The position numbers were made by a program, and so were the translations under genes. Positions 1 through 12,400 of a DNA stretch of 64,000 bases are shown one piece after another. This stretch comes from Osmia lignaria lignaria (lineage: Eukaryota > Arthropoda > Insecta > Hymenoptera > Megachilidae), in the NCBI RefSeq assembly GCF_051020975.1, contig NC_135044.1:7814501-7878500 (forward strand), in the 5' to 3' direction. The notes below the pieces were generated by a model. It made no database searches and was not told where the DNA came from. It saw only the letters and a program-made list of their open reading frames with translations. Within the stretch, counting starts at the first letter, position 1; every line of letters starts with the position of its first letter.

Positions 1-2500
1 AATAATATTCGTTACGATAATATTATTCTAGTGAATGAAACGCTTCGTTCAATTGCCAGCTAATCGAGTGGGGGTGAAAATTAACGGCTGCCTGTTCTTT
101 TCTACGCGTTATCTGATCGACGATAAGGATCTTATACGCGAAACACAAGATACATTTCGATCGGATGTTCGATTCCGAAGAAATTGAATTTCATGTTTAT
201 ATCAGTCGGTATCGTAATAGAAATGAGTCATAGGTATTGGCGCTTCTTTAACAATGCGATGTATTCAACAATACCGAATTGATAAATTTTCGGAAATTTT
301 TAGAACCGGTATTTCAACCTCTCTTCGATCGAGGTCAAATCGAGCCCATCTTACAAGTTACGTAACGAGTACTTCACCCTACTGCTTAAAATTCCGAGTG
401 ATTGGAATAATGTGCAAAAAAAGATTTGTTCACTTCAGGTTATAATAGAAAGTACTACCTTGAAAATTAACAGTAAACAAGATAAAAAAAAGCGTACAGA
501 ATATTTTTTTCTTATAAACTAGGAATCCATTCAGGGACATCTTCAACTCTGAAAGAACACAAAAACTGTTCTCACAAACATACGAGGCCAGTTGGCCTCG
601 TTTTCAAGTGGCCGCCATTTTTAAATCCTACCAAAGTGAACCTACATATTACGTTCGAAACGAATACCACAACGTTTACCGCTTTCATGGGTAAGATTCG
701 TATTGAAAACTAGCGCAATGAATAAAAGAGACACCTTGTACATATGTATAGTAAGCTGCGATCTCGAGTACCTGAACTTTGAAATTGGCACAGTGCCACG
801 AAAGAAGTGCGCAATTCCGCGACGGCATTGCCACGCGTCTATGTTACCGGGAAGAATAATTTTGGGCGGTTGCGACGCAAGGATGCTGTGAGTCAAAGAA
901 ATTTCAACGGAAGGAAAAAAGAAGCGGATGAGAGAAAATAAAATGTTTTTCTTTCTACTCTACGCTTCATCACGAAAGGCGACAGTTATAAACCTGTCTA
1001 CCAACGCAACGTGACACGACACGCTAAACAACGCGTAATTTAAACTCGATTATTTTCTTCTGATCGATACTTTACTTAAATCGCTTCTTCGTTATTCCCT
1101 TGGTTGCAAACACAAATCATAAATCCCCCTTGTATTTGGTTGTATTAGAAGCGCTTGATATTACAACGCCACCATTTAATATTACATCAGTCCCTTCGTA
1201 GCAACGTTAAGACGCGTCTACTCGTCAGAGATAAACTTCGAACTGTACATAAACATCGCCCCGACGCTTCGTATAGATCAACGTTTGCGACACGCACGTG
1301 TTTGACACGACTACCAAAACAAAAACAATCACTTACCGTGTCCACGGGACGGATACTCGTCGATCCTCCGATGATCTTCTTCCAGGAGCAAACGAACGGT
1401 CATTCCTTTAGAAGTATTCTATCTCTCTGGTTAGCTCGTTTCTCTGGTTTCTTCAACGAAAATTTAAGCACGCCTTGGCGGGAGAGTGTGCCGGTGAACT
1501 GATGCATCGGTCGCGCTTCTTTGTATCCGACGCGTGTACCGCGAGCGTGTGCGTCGAACGGAAAATAAAGGTTATGCGTATGGTGTACGCGTGACGAAAA
1601 CTCGGCGACGAAAACAGCCGCGTCAACAACGTGATAAAGCAAAGAAAAGGAAGAGCGTTGTGTAGTACGTGGTACGTGGTCTATCGCGGCCAATCCGTGG
1701 CATCGTGTACACTGAGTCCTGAGAAACGTGTTCCCGCCGGTTTATGAAGAGTTTCGTTCAGCTGATGTGCGCATGTGTCGGTGAATGCACCCGGCGTCGC
1801 GGCCAACGCGCGCCTATATTGACACGTGTTGCACGACGATAACAGGCCGATAACACTGCACCAGAGACAGAAGAAACGACGCAGAAACTGATCGAATCCG
1901 TCCCGTCGCGCCCCGTTCAAAATACATATGTCTCACCGTTTCAAACACCACCTTCCTTTCTCTACGATTTTGTACGCACGTTTTTTTGTATATCTCTATA
2001 CTTGCACAGTGATAACATCGATGTATCGATTCTTTGTTTCGAGCAGACGATCCCTGTAAACAAATAATTTTAAATATAAGACAAGGCAATTCGAATATTG
2101 TAATAATATTAAAGAGTTGCAACAGACGAAAACCGTTCTTTTAATTTATTTCCTTTTTTATTATAAGAGAAATAAAATTCGTTTATGCGATATTAATAGC
2201 ATCACGCGAAGAATCGTTTCGATTATTTTTAGATGTTAAGGTTATTCATCCTAGTCGTTTTTTGACGCCGAATTATTTTGGCGGTTGTATTCTGATACAT
2301 AAACATTGCACTTGTTGCTTCGCAGGAAATTCGTCGGTGTTCTAACCCTAACATTAATCCGTATTAAATGCACGGTGCTAAAAATAGAACGACGAATTTC
2401 TCTGCAGACGTATATACGTGTTATCGTATACAACTATACACGTTAAAATTGCGTAAGTATTGACGTGGTTATTTTCTATTTATAACAATATTTTTGTTCT
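1..2500. other. No gene recognised; CpG-rich patch at 1.5-1.9 kb
   Basis: Open frames here are short, overlap one another on both strands and show no family motif, so none is called. The part from about 1,500 to 1,930 is visibly richer in CG dinucleotides than its surroundings and contains repeated TACGTGG-type words near 1,662-1,680. In a hymenopteran genome that could mark a promoter or a 5' untranslated exon of a gene lying outside the window. A 9-bp perfect inverted repeat with a 2-base spacer lies at 582-601, followed by a GCCGCCATTTTT word at about 612-623. Confidence 0.4.
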
Positions 2501-5500
2501 AAATACAGAAGTTGGTGAGCCATGCAATCTTTTGAAAATTAAAAATATTAAGTAGGGTTATTGTAGAATGAAAAAGATAAATAGAAGAAAATACCACAGA
2601 ATAAACCAGTCACCACATGGGAGTGCCTGCCACATGATATGGAACACCAAAGTCCTTGTAAAACAATTAATTTAATACGGTGAAAACATACAAGCTTCAT
2701 TTTTAGGTGGTTTTTAATTTTGTACTAATGCGCGCACCTTAAAAACAATGTTGCTAGCACCACCTGGTGGTAACTGGTAAGATTAACAAAATAGAAAGTT
2801 ATTATAGGTGTTTCTTTCTTAAAATAAATGATTTCAATGCTTCACTGACACATGTAAAACATTTTACAATTGCAATGTAATTAATAGAATGGCTACAATG
2901 TTAATAAAAAGTAATAAGCTGCGTAGGTTACCGACCTCTTGCAACGCTGTTCGGCGATCGACTGCTAGCTGGCAATGGCGTCTCACAATTATGGCGGGCT
3001 TTTCAAAACAATGGCGGGTATTTCAAAAAGAACATGTACATATATAGCTTTCGAGTTTTGACAAAACTTTCGTTATCTACCATTGTTCTTTACAAATCAT
3101 ATTTACGTTTAATAATAGATTGATATTTAAGTTCTATTCTAGTTTTCATAGGAGATCTTTTACGTAATATACCTCATACAAACGCGCCAAGTTCAAGACA
3201 GCGTCTTATAATTTTTATCTAAGGAAGTCGAGGTATAAAACGTGAAAGTTTCATAAGCATCGTTAGTTTATTAACAATGTTACACGCACAATCATACATA
3301 AAACAACCTTGATTATAGATATTTTACGACCCTCGTTTATAGAAACGGGTCTCCCTATACTGTTTTAAGTCCATTTTGGGTGCCAGTACACCGTCTCGAT
3401 TATACAAAACCGACAGTATATTACTTTACAAACGTAGGATAATTTAACATACAGAAGAACAGAAAAGGGAGGATAGGTGATAGATCGTTAGGAAGGCAGT
3501 AAAAAGGGATGAAAAATTATTCTAGGGTAGAAAAGAGAACGAAATGATCGGTAACGTGTCCCCCTTCACGTATAAAAATTACAAATTACATCCAGATATT
3601 TTGGACCATTTATATTATACATCTTATAAAACTGTTTCCCTTTTTTTTTCTTATGACAAGGAACAAACGGATATCTACATTTCCTTGTAGTTTTTAATAT
3701 CGGTAGTCAAGTGTTTTAGAGAACCATAAATAAATTCATAAATATCGTCTATGCATCATTAAAGTTTTAATGTTTTCTCTTTTCTGTCGCAGACAGACAT
3801 TGATTTTTTAAGGTTCTTCCGTCTCACTCATCTAAAAGAAAAAAAAATGAAATATTCATTCGTACTGGTAACATCAAAGGAGACGGTGATTGTTTTCTAT
3901 TTTTTTCTTTTTCTACACGAGTGTATAATATAGGACAAAGGAATAGAATTTCGTGGCAGATGCATAGATGCAACGAAAAATGCATAGAATCGTAAATTTC
4001 ATCGAAACACGCCTTCCTATTTATAGGAATTTATTTCTTTCATTTCTCTCCGTTGCTTTCTTGAATAATACAAAACGCAGCAGCGCTCGAACAATAAAAT
4101 GAATCGTAATGTAGAGTTGTTTTATTTATATCGTTTAACACGCGAGATTCGACTATATTCCCCTTGAAAAATGCTACATCGTGGTTTATTATATATTTTT
4201 TTTGTCCTTTGCATATCCATCGACTTCTCGAATCGCTAGAAATCGATTTCTTCTTTCGCAAGACTAAGAAGACTACTTCCGTGGTGAATGATACCAACGA
4301 GGAAAAGAAAACGATCTCTATTTTGTCCTATAAACAATAAATTGTGAAATACTGTAAAATATTGTACATACTATTTATCGAATCGAACCGAAAAACAATT
4401 CGTCTTCTTTTTCTCGTTTCTACGTACTGGTTGGTCCACGAAGAAGTGCTTCCCCGTAGTTGAAAAAGATTGGGAAGTCTATTTTTCTCTCTCTATTACA
4501 ATATTTTTCTCTTTTGTCACGCTTGGTCGTCAACTTGCTAATTTTTCGTCTCTTCCCAAATTATCTATCCCCTCTAATCTCAGACGAGAGAATATCAACA
4601 GTATCGGGATACGATAAATCAATGTTTTTTTATTTATAGGGGATTTTTTTTCTTTTATTTTAAGACAGTCAATCGAATCGACTAATTCTAAAGCGAATTA
4701 ATCACATCAATTAACGATTTCGATCGATGGATCGACTCGATCCTAAAACGATCTCGAAGACCCTCCTGGTAAAATCAAGGAAGATCGACGAGTTTTCTTT
4801 ATAATTAGCGGTTCAGAAAATTCGAAGAATCATGCTTTCAACTTCTATGTACGTCTACATATTAGAATCGAATGAAAATTAAGCTAATTACGATTAGCTA
4901 CGATCTTACATGGCAGTAACAACATCAATGACAACAAAAATGAATTGAAAAAGAATATTAAAATAAAAAAGATATAGTTTCAATTTGAAGCATTACAAAC
5001 CCCCGCAAGACCGTACCCTCGTAAACTTTAATTTTTTTAATGAACAAAATATAAAAACAATCTGTTTTGTTTAGAAAAAAAGGTCGATTCTCCGAGTAGA
5101 TATTCAGCAGACCGTCCTCTTCTAATTTCACATCCTACGACGTTACGTTCCCTTAGAAACTGGCGAGTCTAAACAATTTCGTCGCGTTTCAATGACGATA
5201 CGTCGTTCGGTATTTCATTCGTTTTGTCATCCGAATTCATGATTCGCGACGAATCAAATATCTATTGACACTAAAAAAGAAAAAAAAAAAGAAAAAGAAA
5301 ATGAATCGCTTACACACGAAAAATACATTAGTCAGATTCTCACCACGCGAAGCAGCGCTCTACAGTCAGAAAAATGAGAAACGAAATTAAAACAAAAGGC
5401 ACAACGAGCTTTTCTAATTCCACAAACTCTAAAGAAAAATAAATAAAATAATTACAATAAGAAAAAATCATCATCACCCATAGAGATCATTTCATTTCAA

Positions 5501-7778
5501 TTCGCTCGAAATGAATCAATCATCTTCTTTAATATCTTTGTTTCTCATGTTTAAAGAAATAATCGTCTGCGGTATCAACCTAACAATGAACTTTTGTCTA
5601 CACGCATACACATTCTATACTTTGCATGTAAGTAATGCCTATTTTCCAAAAGTATGTATGAAATATGCTCCAACCAGGGACTCTGAAGACATTATCGCTT
5701 TCGAGTAATTTCATTGATCTCATCGGCTTGTGGGACCACTCGTGTGTCATCAAACATCGTACCACTCACGCTCTTCTAGTTCTCTCTCATTCATTCCACG
5801 CGTGCCCTCTGCGACGCCTTACTTTTACAAAAAAAAGAAAAAAAAAGAACTTTTTTGTACTATCAATATATTAAACGTTGGTCGCAATTTTACTACTCAT
5901 CGTTAAACGTTGCTGTCGCATCATTAAATCACACAGTATGCATACACTATTTCATAAGTGACATTTCACTTCTTACGTTCACTTTTGACTCGCTTTTATA
6001 CGCTTGAATTCAAAGAAAGAATACGACACGCTAACATTTATGTAATTATTATTTTGAAAACAAGAGATATCGTTGGTGGACGAAATTGCGTATGCACACA
6101 CAGATTCTAGGCTTTAACCGAAGAAAAATTCTCAGTGTTCGGTGATCCTTTTTCGCTCTAATTCGTCATTAAAGGAATATTTTTCTCCGTCGTTCATATA
6201 ATCTATAAATTGGACGATAAAGTTCAATTTATGATTTAAGTGCATTGCTACGCAACGCGTCTATCACTTTTCCCTTTCTCTTACGTTTTACTTCGTTATT
6301 TATGAATCTTTCGCGATGTTATTCATCCCTTTCTTCTTTCTATACGTTATAAATGTCTGATCCGGTGACGTTGACGCACTTAGGCAATTGAAAAATTCAA
6401 TACACACGAGTATATAGTTTCCATTGTACGAGATGTGTACCTTAGTGAAGAAAAATTCTTAACGATTAATCCTTACGCATATTTAATATATGATGCTTAT
6501 GAGTTTATGAGCTACCATATTAAAGGAAAAAACATACACCACTGAAAGATTATATCGTTAGTTTAACGCGATCGCTTTCATATACATTGTTTATACTCGG
6601 ATCGCCGAAAGCTACGTTTGAACTGTGCATACGCCTCGGTGGAGATACGATGTTCAAATTAAGCAAATAGGATTCGACGAGAGAGAGAAAGAGAGAAATT
6701 TTAATTTTCTTCCCTTTTAAAATACCACTTTGTTAACACGTTTTCATCGTTTTCCATCGCATTGCAATGAACATCGTTACACCGCCATTCCATATATAGA
6801 TAGTGAAGCACATTAAAAACATAGCGATAAGCTAATTAATATTCAAATATTGGAAAACCTCCACTAATTCTATGCAAAGTATAGCTTGTAGAATACCATT
6901 CATTAAAACTAGGACTTATCGTATTATAATAATAATAATAATAATAATAATAATCCAGTTGCTTCTGTATTTTCCTTTTCCTTCTTCTTCTTCTTCTTCT
7001 TCTTTTCTTCTTTCTTCTTTTCTTATTTCACAAATCCTCATGGATTTTCACATGCACTATATGACTGTGGGCTCTGCTCCACTTGCTACGACAAATTTGC
7101 TTTCAATGAGTCAATCTCGACGAAAACAAATTTGTACAGAACCGTTTCTCATCTTACTACGTATTTATAGAAATGAGACTATTCGATAATTATATAGAAC
7201 AAAGTAAACCTCAATGATTTCAACAAATCTTGATGGTACGTTATAAACATCAGTTCCATCAGTAATTTTTGCCATCGTATATTGTACCGTTTGAAGGTTT
7301 TTCACATATAAAATAAAAAATAAAATTCATATCGCAGAGGAAAACATTCATATTTCATAGGCAAAGTTACTCATAACATTGACCCTTACAATATGTATCA
7401 AACCCATTGAAATCGGTTCACCCTATTCTATATAATTACAAACTATTCTTATTAACAATCATAATTTTATGTACAATTTAACAAACTGCATGCAATCGCC
7501 TCTTTCCTTCATTTCTTCACAATATTAGATAAGTTACATGATAAAATTATAATCGAGTTCAACTCACTGTGTCCTGCCATGTCACACATCAAATGATAGA
7601 AACAAGTGAAAATGATTTTTCTTTTTATTTGATCTTCTGTATAACGTGTATAAAACCATTTCAGGCAACATTTGTTTGTCTTTTTCTTTCTTTTCTGTTT
7701 TTTTTTTACGCGTGCAACTTTGCCAAAATACCAGCCGTCACTTTAATACTTACATCGATTCATGCAGACTGGTTAAAA
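2501..7778. other. AT-rich stretch without a recognisable gene
   Basis: More than 5 kb of strongly AT-rich DNA with many stops in all frames. It holds several A/T homopolymer runs, a (TAA)n tract and a TTC-rich tract near 6.9-7.0 kb. Three ATGGCG-type words cluster at about 2,972-3,020. The sequence looks like long untranslated or intergenic DNA. The loqs transcript ends at or before its right edge, judging from a minus-strand AATAAA at 7,779-7,784. Whether the rest is a 3' untranslated region of an unseen neighbour cannot be decided from sequence alone. Confidence 0.4.
6926..7022. repeat. (TAA)n and TTC-rich microsatellites
   Basis: About nine to ten TAA units at 6,926-6,954 are followed after a short spacer by a pyrimidine tract of TTC units running to about 7,022. 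These are simple repeats that make an open frame of Ile and Ser runs, which is not coding. Confidence 0.9.
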
Positions 7779-7784
7779 TTTATT
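7779..7784 (-). terminator. Candidate poly(A) signal of the long loqs transcript
   Basis: AATAAA on the minus strand, about 180 nt beyond the end of the long open frame that follows the loqs stop codon. A transcript ending here would contain that whole open frame. A shorter loqs transcript would need another signal further upstream. Confidence 0.45.
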
Positions 7785-7963
7785 TCAAAATGGATCAGAA
7801 ATTGAAATAACTTTTACCACATCCTCTCCATGTAATTTATCAATAGTGCAGTCAAGTAAATTGGCAAATTTGCATGCAATTCGATATTCACCCTTCCACG
7901 GTTACGAAATATCGTTTAAGAATATGTATATATACATATCATCGAGTGGAAAAGAAATCATTT

Positions 7964-9436
7964 TTACTTGTTGAATCGTGGCGGCCTCCTCAATCGTGGT
8001 ATCAATTCTGTCCTAACAGTTCTGGCGTAATTAGGAGCAGCATACTGATCAGTTACAGCAATCGGACTCTGCAAGCTCTGAATGAACATCGGTGAGTCCT
8101 GTAATTGTCCAACACTTGCTGCCTGATATTGATACTGACTGTTCGCTATATCCGCTGTCGGATAATGATTCGGTTGCACGAATTGAGGAGGATTATCGTA
8201 TTGCGGATACGGGATCGAACTTTCTGCGGAAAACTGAGGGATTACTGGATTCACGTTCACCGGTGTAGTCGCAAAGCTTCCAGGATCGTACGTCTGATAC
8301 TGATTCAGTTGTCCAATTTGCGTTGTACTGAACGGAGGTGACTGAGGGAACTGAGAAGTATCTGGGAATAGCACACTAGCAACGGTCGGTTGAGGAAAAC
8401 TTTCTGGTCTAGGATAAGGCGACATGTTTGCTGTAACGTTGCTTAAACTTTGAACATTTGGAATTCCAGCTATTTGCGACGTACCGTAACTATGAAACGT
8501 TTGCCGGCTGTGATCCAACTCTTTCACACCACTTTGCAAAGAACACGCTACGTTCAGTTTCGATTTCGTGTTTGGACCAGCTATCTCGTTGTGCTTGGTT
8601 CTTGCTTCGGTCACGAACGGATGACGAACGTTTACGATGCTCTGGGGGGCACGTAACGGTGGGAAATTAATCGGTGCCATTTTCGATGCTGGATTCTGTT
8701 GCTCCAAAGCCTTTCTAGCTACAGCAAATGCTGTATTATCGTTCCGTGATGCCGGTCGTGAATGTTGAGTACTGGAAGAAGTCCCATGATTCTCTCTGTG
8801 TAAAGCTTGAACAGACGACTGATTTACAAACCTCGACGACAAATTGTTCATTTGTGTGCTATTCCTTGCCTTGTAGTCCTGACTGTTCACCGAAGGTTCT
8901 TTGTAATCGGATTGTATCTGATAATTCTTCATTTTAGAATCGATTTCACTGGAATACTTTTTGGTAGAATAATCTTTGGATTTCGATGCGCTCTCGTGAG
9001 GAACATTACCACCGACACAGACCGCAGTAACACCACGTACGTTACCGAAGCTCGAGCTAGATTGATTTGTGGTTGAGATTGAAGTATTATTCTTTGAATG
9101 TTGTTCGTTAGATTTCACATTCTCATTGTTTCCATTACTCTTTTTTAGAGATGTATTTATTCTATTTGTAGAAACTGTAACGTTCGATGCTGTAGTAATT
9201 GTGTTTAGCGTAGCATCTTTATTGGATATTGTAGTATTTACTGCTCTGACCGATGACTTTGATAATCTACTCTTGTTCCCCACGTGATCTAATTTTTGAC
9301 TATTTTTACCCTTATCCAATGGTTGATTGTTTACCGATAGTATTTTCGAGTCTGCATTGTTGTTCTGATTTTTGGACAGCAAATTATTATGGGATTTACA
9401 ATTGATAGTGACAGCTGGCAGGAGCAAAGCGCTGGC
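7964..9436 (-). CDS. Long open frame in frame with the loqs stop codon: candidate C-terminal extension
   Basis: 490 sense codons follow immediately after the loqs TGA (9,439-9,437), in the same frame, and end at a TAA. In this AT-rich DNA such a run is very unlikely by chance. The product is disordered in appearance: the first half is rich in Asn, Ser, Lys and Thr, the second half in Pro, Gln, Tyr and Ser, and it closes on a basic ending (RLRRPPRFNK). There is no Met near its beginning; the first internal Met comes roughly 165 codons in. It is therefore unlikely to be an independent cistron. A good 3' splice site (CTTTGCTCCTGCCAG, exon from 9,414) lies just after the stop. It has phase 1, the same phase as the normal acceptor of the last loqs exon, so the donor at 10,863 could splice to it in frame. 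Readthrough of the TGA is the alternative. No domain is recognised, and expression is inferred, not shown. Confidence 0.65.
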   Translation of the reverse strand, partial: ASALLLPAVTINCKSHNNLLSKNQNNNADSKILSVNNQPLDKGKNSQKLDHVGNKSRLSKSSVRAVNTTISNKDATLNTITTASNVTVSTNRINTSLKKSNGNNENVKSNEQHSKNNTSISTTNQSSSSFGNVRGVTAVCVGGNVPHESASKSKDYSTKKYSSEIDSKMKNYQIQSDYKEPSVNSQDYKARNSTQMNNLSSRFVNQSSVQALHRENHGTSSSTQHSRPASRNDNTAFAVARKALEQQNPASKMAPINFPPLRAPQSIVNVRHPFVTEARTKHNEIAGPNTKSKLNVACSLQSGVKELDHSRQTFHSYGTSQIAGIPNVQSLSNVTANMSPYPRPESFPQPTVASVLFPDTSQFPQSPPFSTTQIGQLNQYQTYDPGSFATTPVNVNPVIPQFSAESSIPYPQYDNPPQFVQPNHYPTADIANSQYQYQAASVGQLQDSPMFIQSLQSPIAVTDQYAAPNYARTVRTELIPRLRRPPRFNK

Positions 9437-12400
9437 TCACTTCTTGGTCATGATTTTCAGATATTCCAAAGCGTTTTGAGCAGCACTAGCTTGAGCATCT
9501 TTACTGGTAACACCACAACCGTAGCAAACTGCCACTGGCAATGTAGACAGTTGCACAAGGCACTGGCATTTACCTGTAACAATGGAAAAATGTTCTCCTA
9601 CTCTGATCCAGATCTTATTTCAGACAAAATTGTTAAAATAAGAAAATTAGAAATAAGAAGAAAGGTATAACAAATTATTATAAAATATAATGGGAAATCA
9701 ATTAACTTATGTTAAATGTACATTAGTGATTGAGATACATTAAATGTGATAAGCAATTTATGATAACTATGTCAGAGGTCACACATTACAGTTTCTCAAT
9801 ACAAACACGTTAGTTCTAGCTTATGTAAACCTGTTAGATGAGGTACCTTTTTTTTTAAAGGGTTGTATGGATACAGGATCATGTGTGGAATAAATTCTGC
9901 CAAACTTAACTTACGAAAAAAAATGAAAACTATCATTGCACAACTCAGTGCTGAGGAGAAACAAAGGCAATCAAGGATAGTATTTGAAAAAGTAAGTCCA
10001 TGAATGAAATAAGTAATTTATCCATAATCAGAGTGTAAGAGGTTAAGTCATATTTTGTTCAGAAATTCCATTAATCTTGATCACTTTCAATTATGTACAG
10101 TTATGTTCTCTCAAACAATTTCAAGAAAGCAAAAGGGTTTCTTCATACCTAAGTACAAATGATGAAATTAATACAGTACCGATATTAAAACATATGTTCG
10201 AAATGAAGAAGGAAGTATTTATTCCTAGATATAAAGGCAAACAAATGGAAATGGTTAAATTATTTTCAATGAAAGATTACGAAAATCTACCAGTAACTAA
10301 ATGGAATATCAAACAACCAAGCTTTAATGAACCCAGAGAAAATGCTTTGGAAACTGGTAAGAACTGTTAATTTTTAACAATCATACTTCATTCCATTTCA
10401 CTATTATTTTCAAAATAATATTAATAAAATATAAAAAAATGATGCATGCTTTGTCATAGGTGGGTTGGATTTAATACTTTTACCAGGTGTTGCATTTTCT
10501 CCTAGTGGTAAGTTGATTTTAATTTACAAATTGCTTAAGGAAGAGAATATTTATAATCTAATAATTTTATGTTATTACTTGTCAACTAGGAAAACGTTTG
10601 GGACATGGGATGGGTTATTATGATAAATTTTTGGGTTTGTGTTTAAAGAAACAACAAAAAAGACCACACTTAATTGCAGTGGCATTTAATGAACAATTAC
10701 GTGAGGATATTCCAACAACCGAAAACGATGTATTACTGGATCTTATACTTACAGAAAAATAAATGTACTTTTTCAATGAATAGTAAGTTAAATAATAAAA
10801 TATATTCATTAACAACTTGGTAAAACTGTAGTTACTAATATAATGTAAAAAAAATAACTTACCACTGATAGATTTTTCTTCAATATCAACATAAGTTACT
10901 TCAAATTGCTGCTCTGAAGCGATTTCTTGCAAAAACTGTACCAGATTTACATCGCCGTCATTCAAACAAGTATTCTATAACAAAAAGGATTAATAAAGAA
11001 AATATAATAATATTCAAAGGTTTAATATAGTAATTGTTTTTGCTTACTATAACTACAAACCTGTAATTCAAAAAGTTTAACACCAGTTGATGATTTCAGA
11101 CTTTTATGAAATTGTGAAACCTTAAGGCTATGAATAGTTGTTAGAGTTGAAATTTTGCTACCTTTCAGATCAGCATAACGGGCATTCACATTTGCATTTC
11201 TTTGTAAAACCTATAACGGACAATTAATAATAAAAATTTAATTACATGCTCATCATTGGAGATGTTTCACCAATGACTGCACTTATATTAAGAGTATCAT
11301 GAAGTGGAAATGATCCAAGCGTGTTTACTGTTGAAAATATATTGCTGTGTAAATGATTTCAGTATCAATACACATACATATTACACACATTTCTTATTTT
11401 AAAAATTATCCGTTATAGATTCAAGGTGAACAGAAAGGTAGCATATATTTCATATATATTCATAATAGGGTGCCAAATCACTTCCACTTCACTAAACATA
11501 CACACACATACACAACAAAAACTATTCACAATCATAGACACAGAAGCAACCTATGTAAAGACGTGGTCGATATTACCCTACTACAACTATCCTCTGATTT
11601 ATGCTCAAGATACATTCCATGTCATAATTGTTTTACACAGCAGAAAATCACAAAAATACATACCGAAAAACGTTGTACAAAATTTTATAACAAAAATACA
11701 TTTAAGTTTTATTTTTTGTTACTTTCACTACTATATTCTAAAAAAGTCTCTATATACTTTATTTATAAGCTTATTGTTACATTCAAAATATTACATATGT
11801 ATATAAAATAATTATTGAATGAATTTAAAAACATGTACTACACCATTAGATGAACAACCTTAATATTTAATTTTAACATTACCTTTAACAGATTAGACAT
11901 AAAAACAAAAAATATTCTTACCTCATCTTCATCCACATTGGAATTTTCTGTATTCATATCATGTAAAGCTTGCCACATTTTATGAGCTGCATGCCTCTTT
12001 GCTACTTTTTTACTTCTTCCCTGACCAACTTCGCGATATTTTAAAATAGAACAAACAATGGTAAACTGTCTTTCATGCGGAAGACCTTCCTCGTTTTCCA
12101 TTGTGTATTTTGGTGGGGGCCAATGACGCGACATACACATTTCTTGCAATGCTCCAATTGGATTTGTGATTATTTTCTCTTCTCCGTATCCTGATAATTC
12201 TTGTAGATTCTCAGAACTATATAAAACAAATTGTATTAATTCTCTAAAACGAGTAAGTAATGCAACTGAATATTATCAATTATTACTCTGGTATATTGTT
12301 TTGGAGCGGAGAATCTGGAGCTTCGCTATTTAATCTACACAACTTATCCAATACAGCTCTTGCAGCAGCATGTTTTGCTTCCTTTTTTGACTTTCCAGTC

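Noticed and set aside
10618..10965. 115-aa minus-strand frame running from the loqs exon through its intron
   Set aside because: After residue EEKSIS it reads intron sequence opposite the Mthfs exon; the GTAAGT donor at 10,862 and the third dsRBD continuing at 9,573 show normal splicing.
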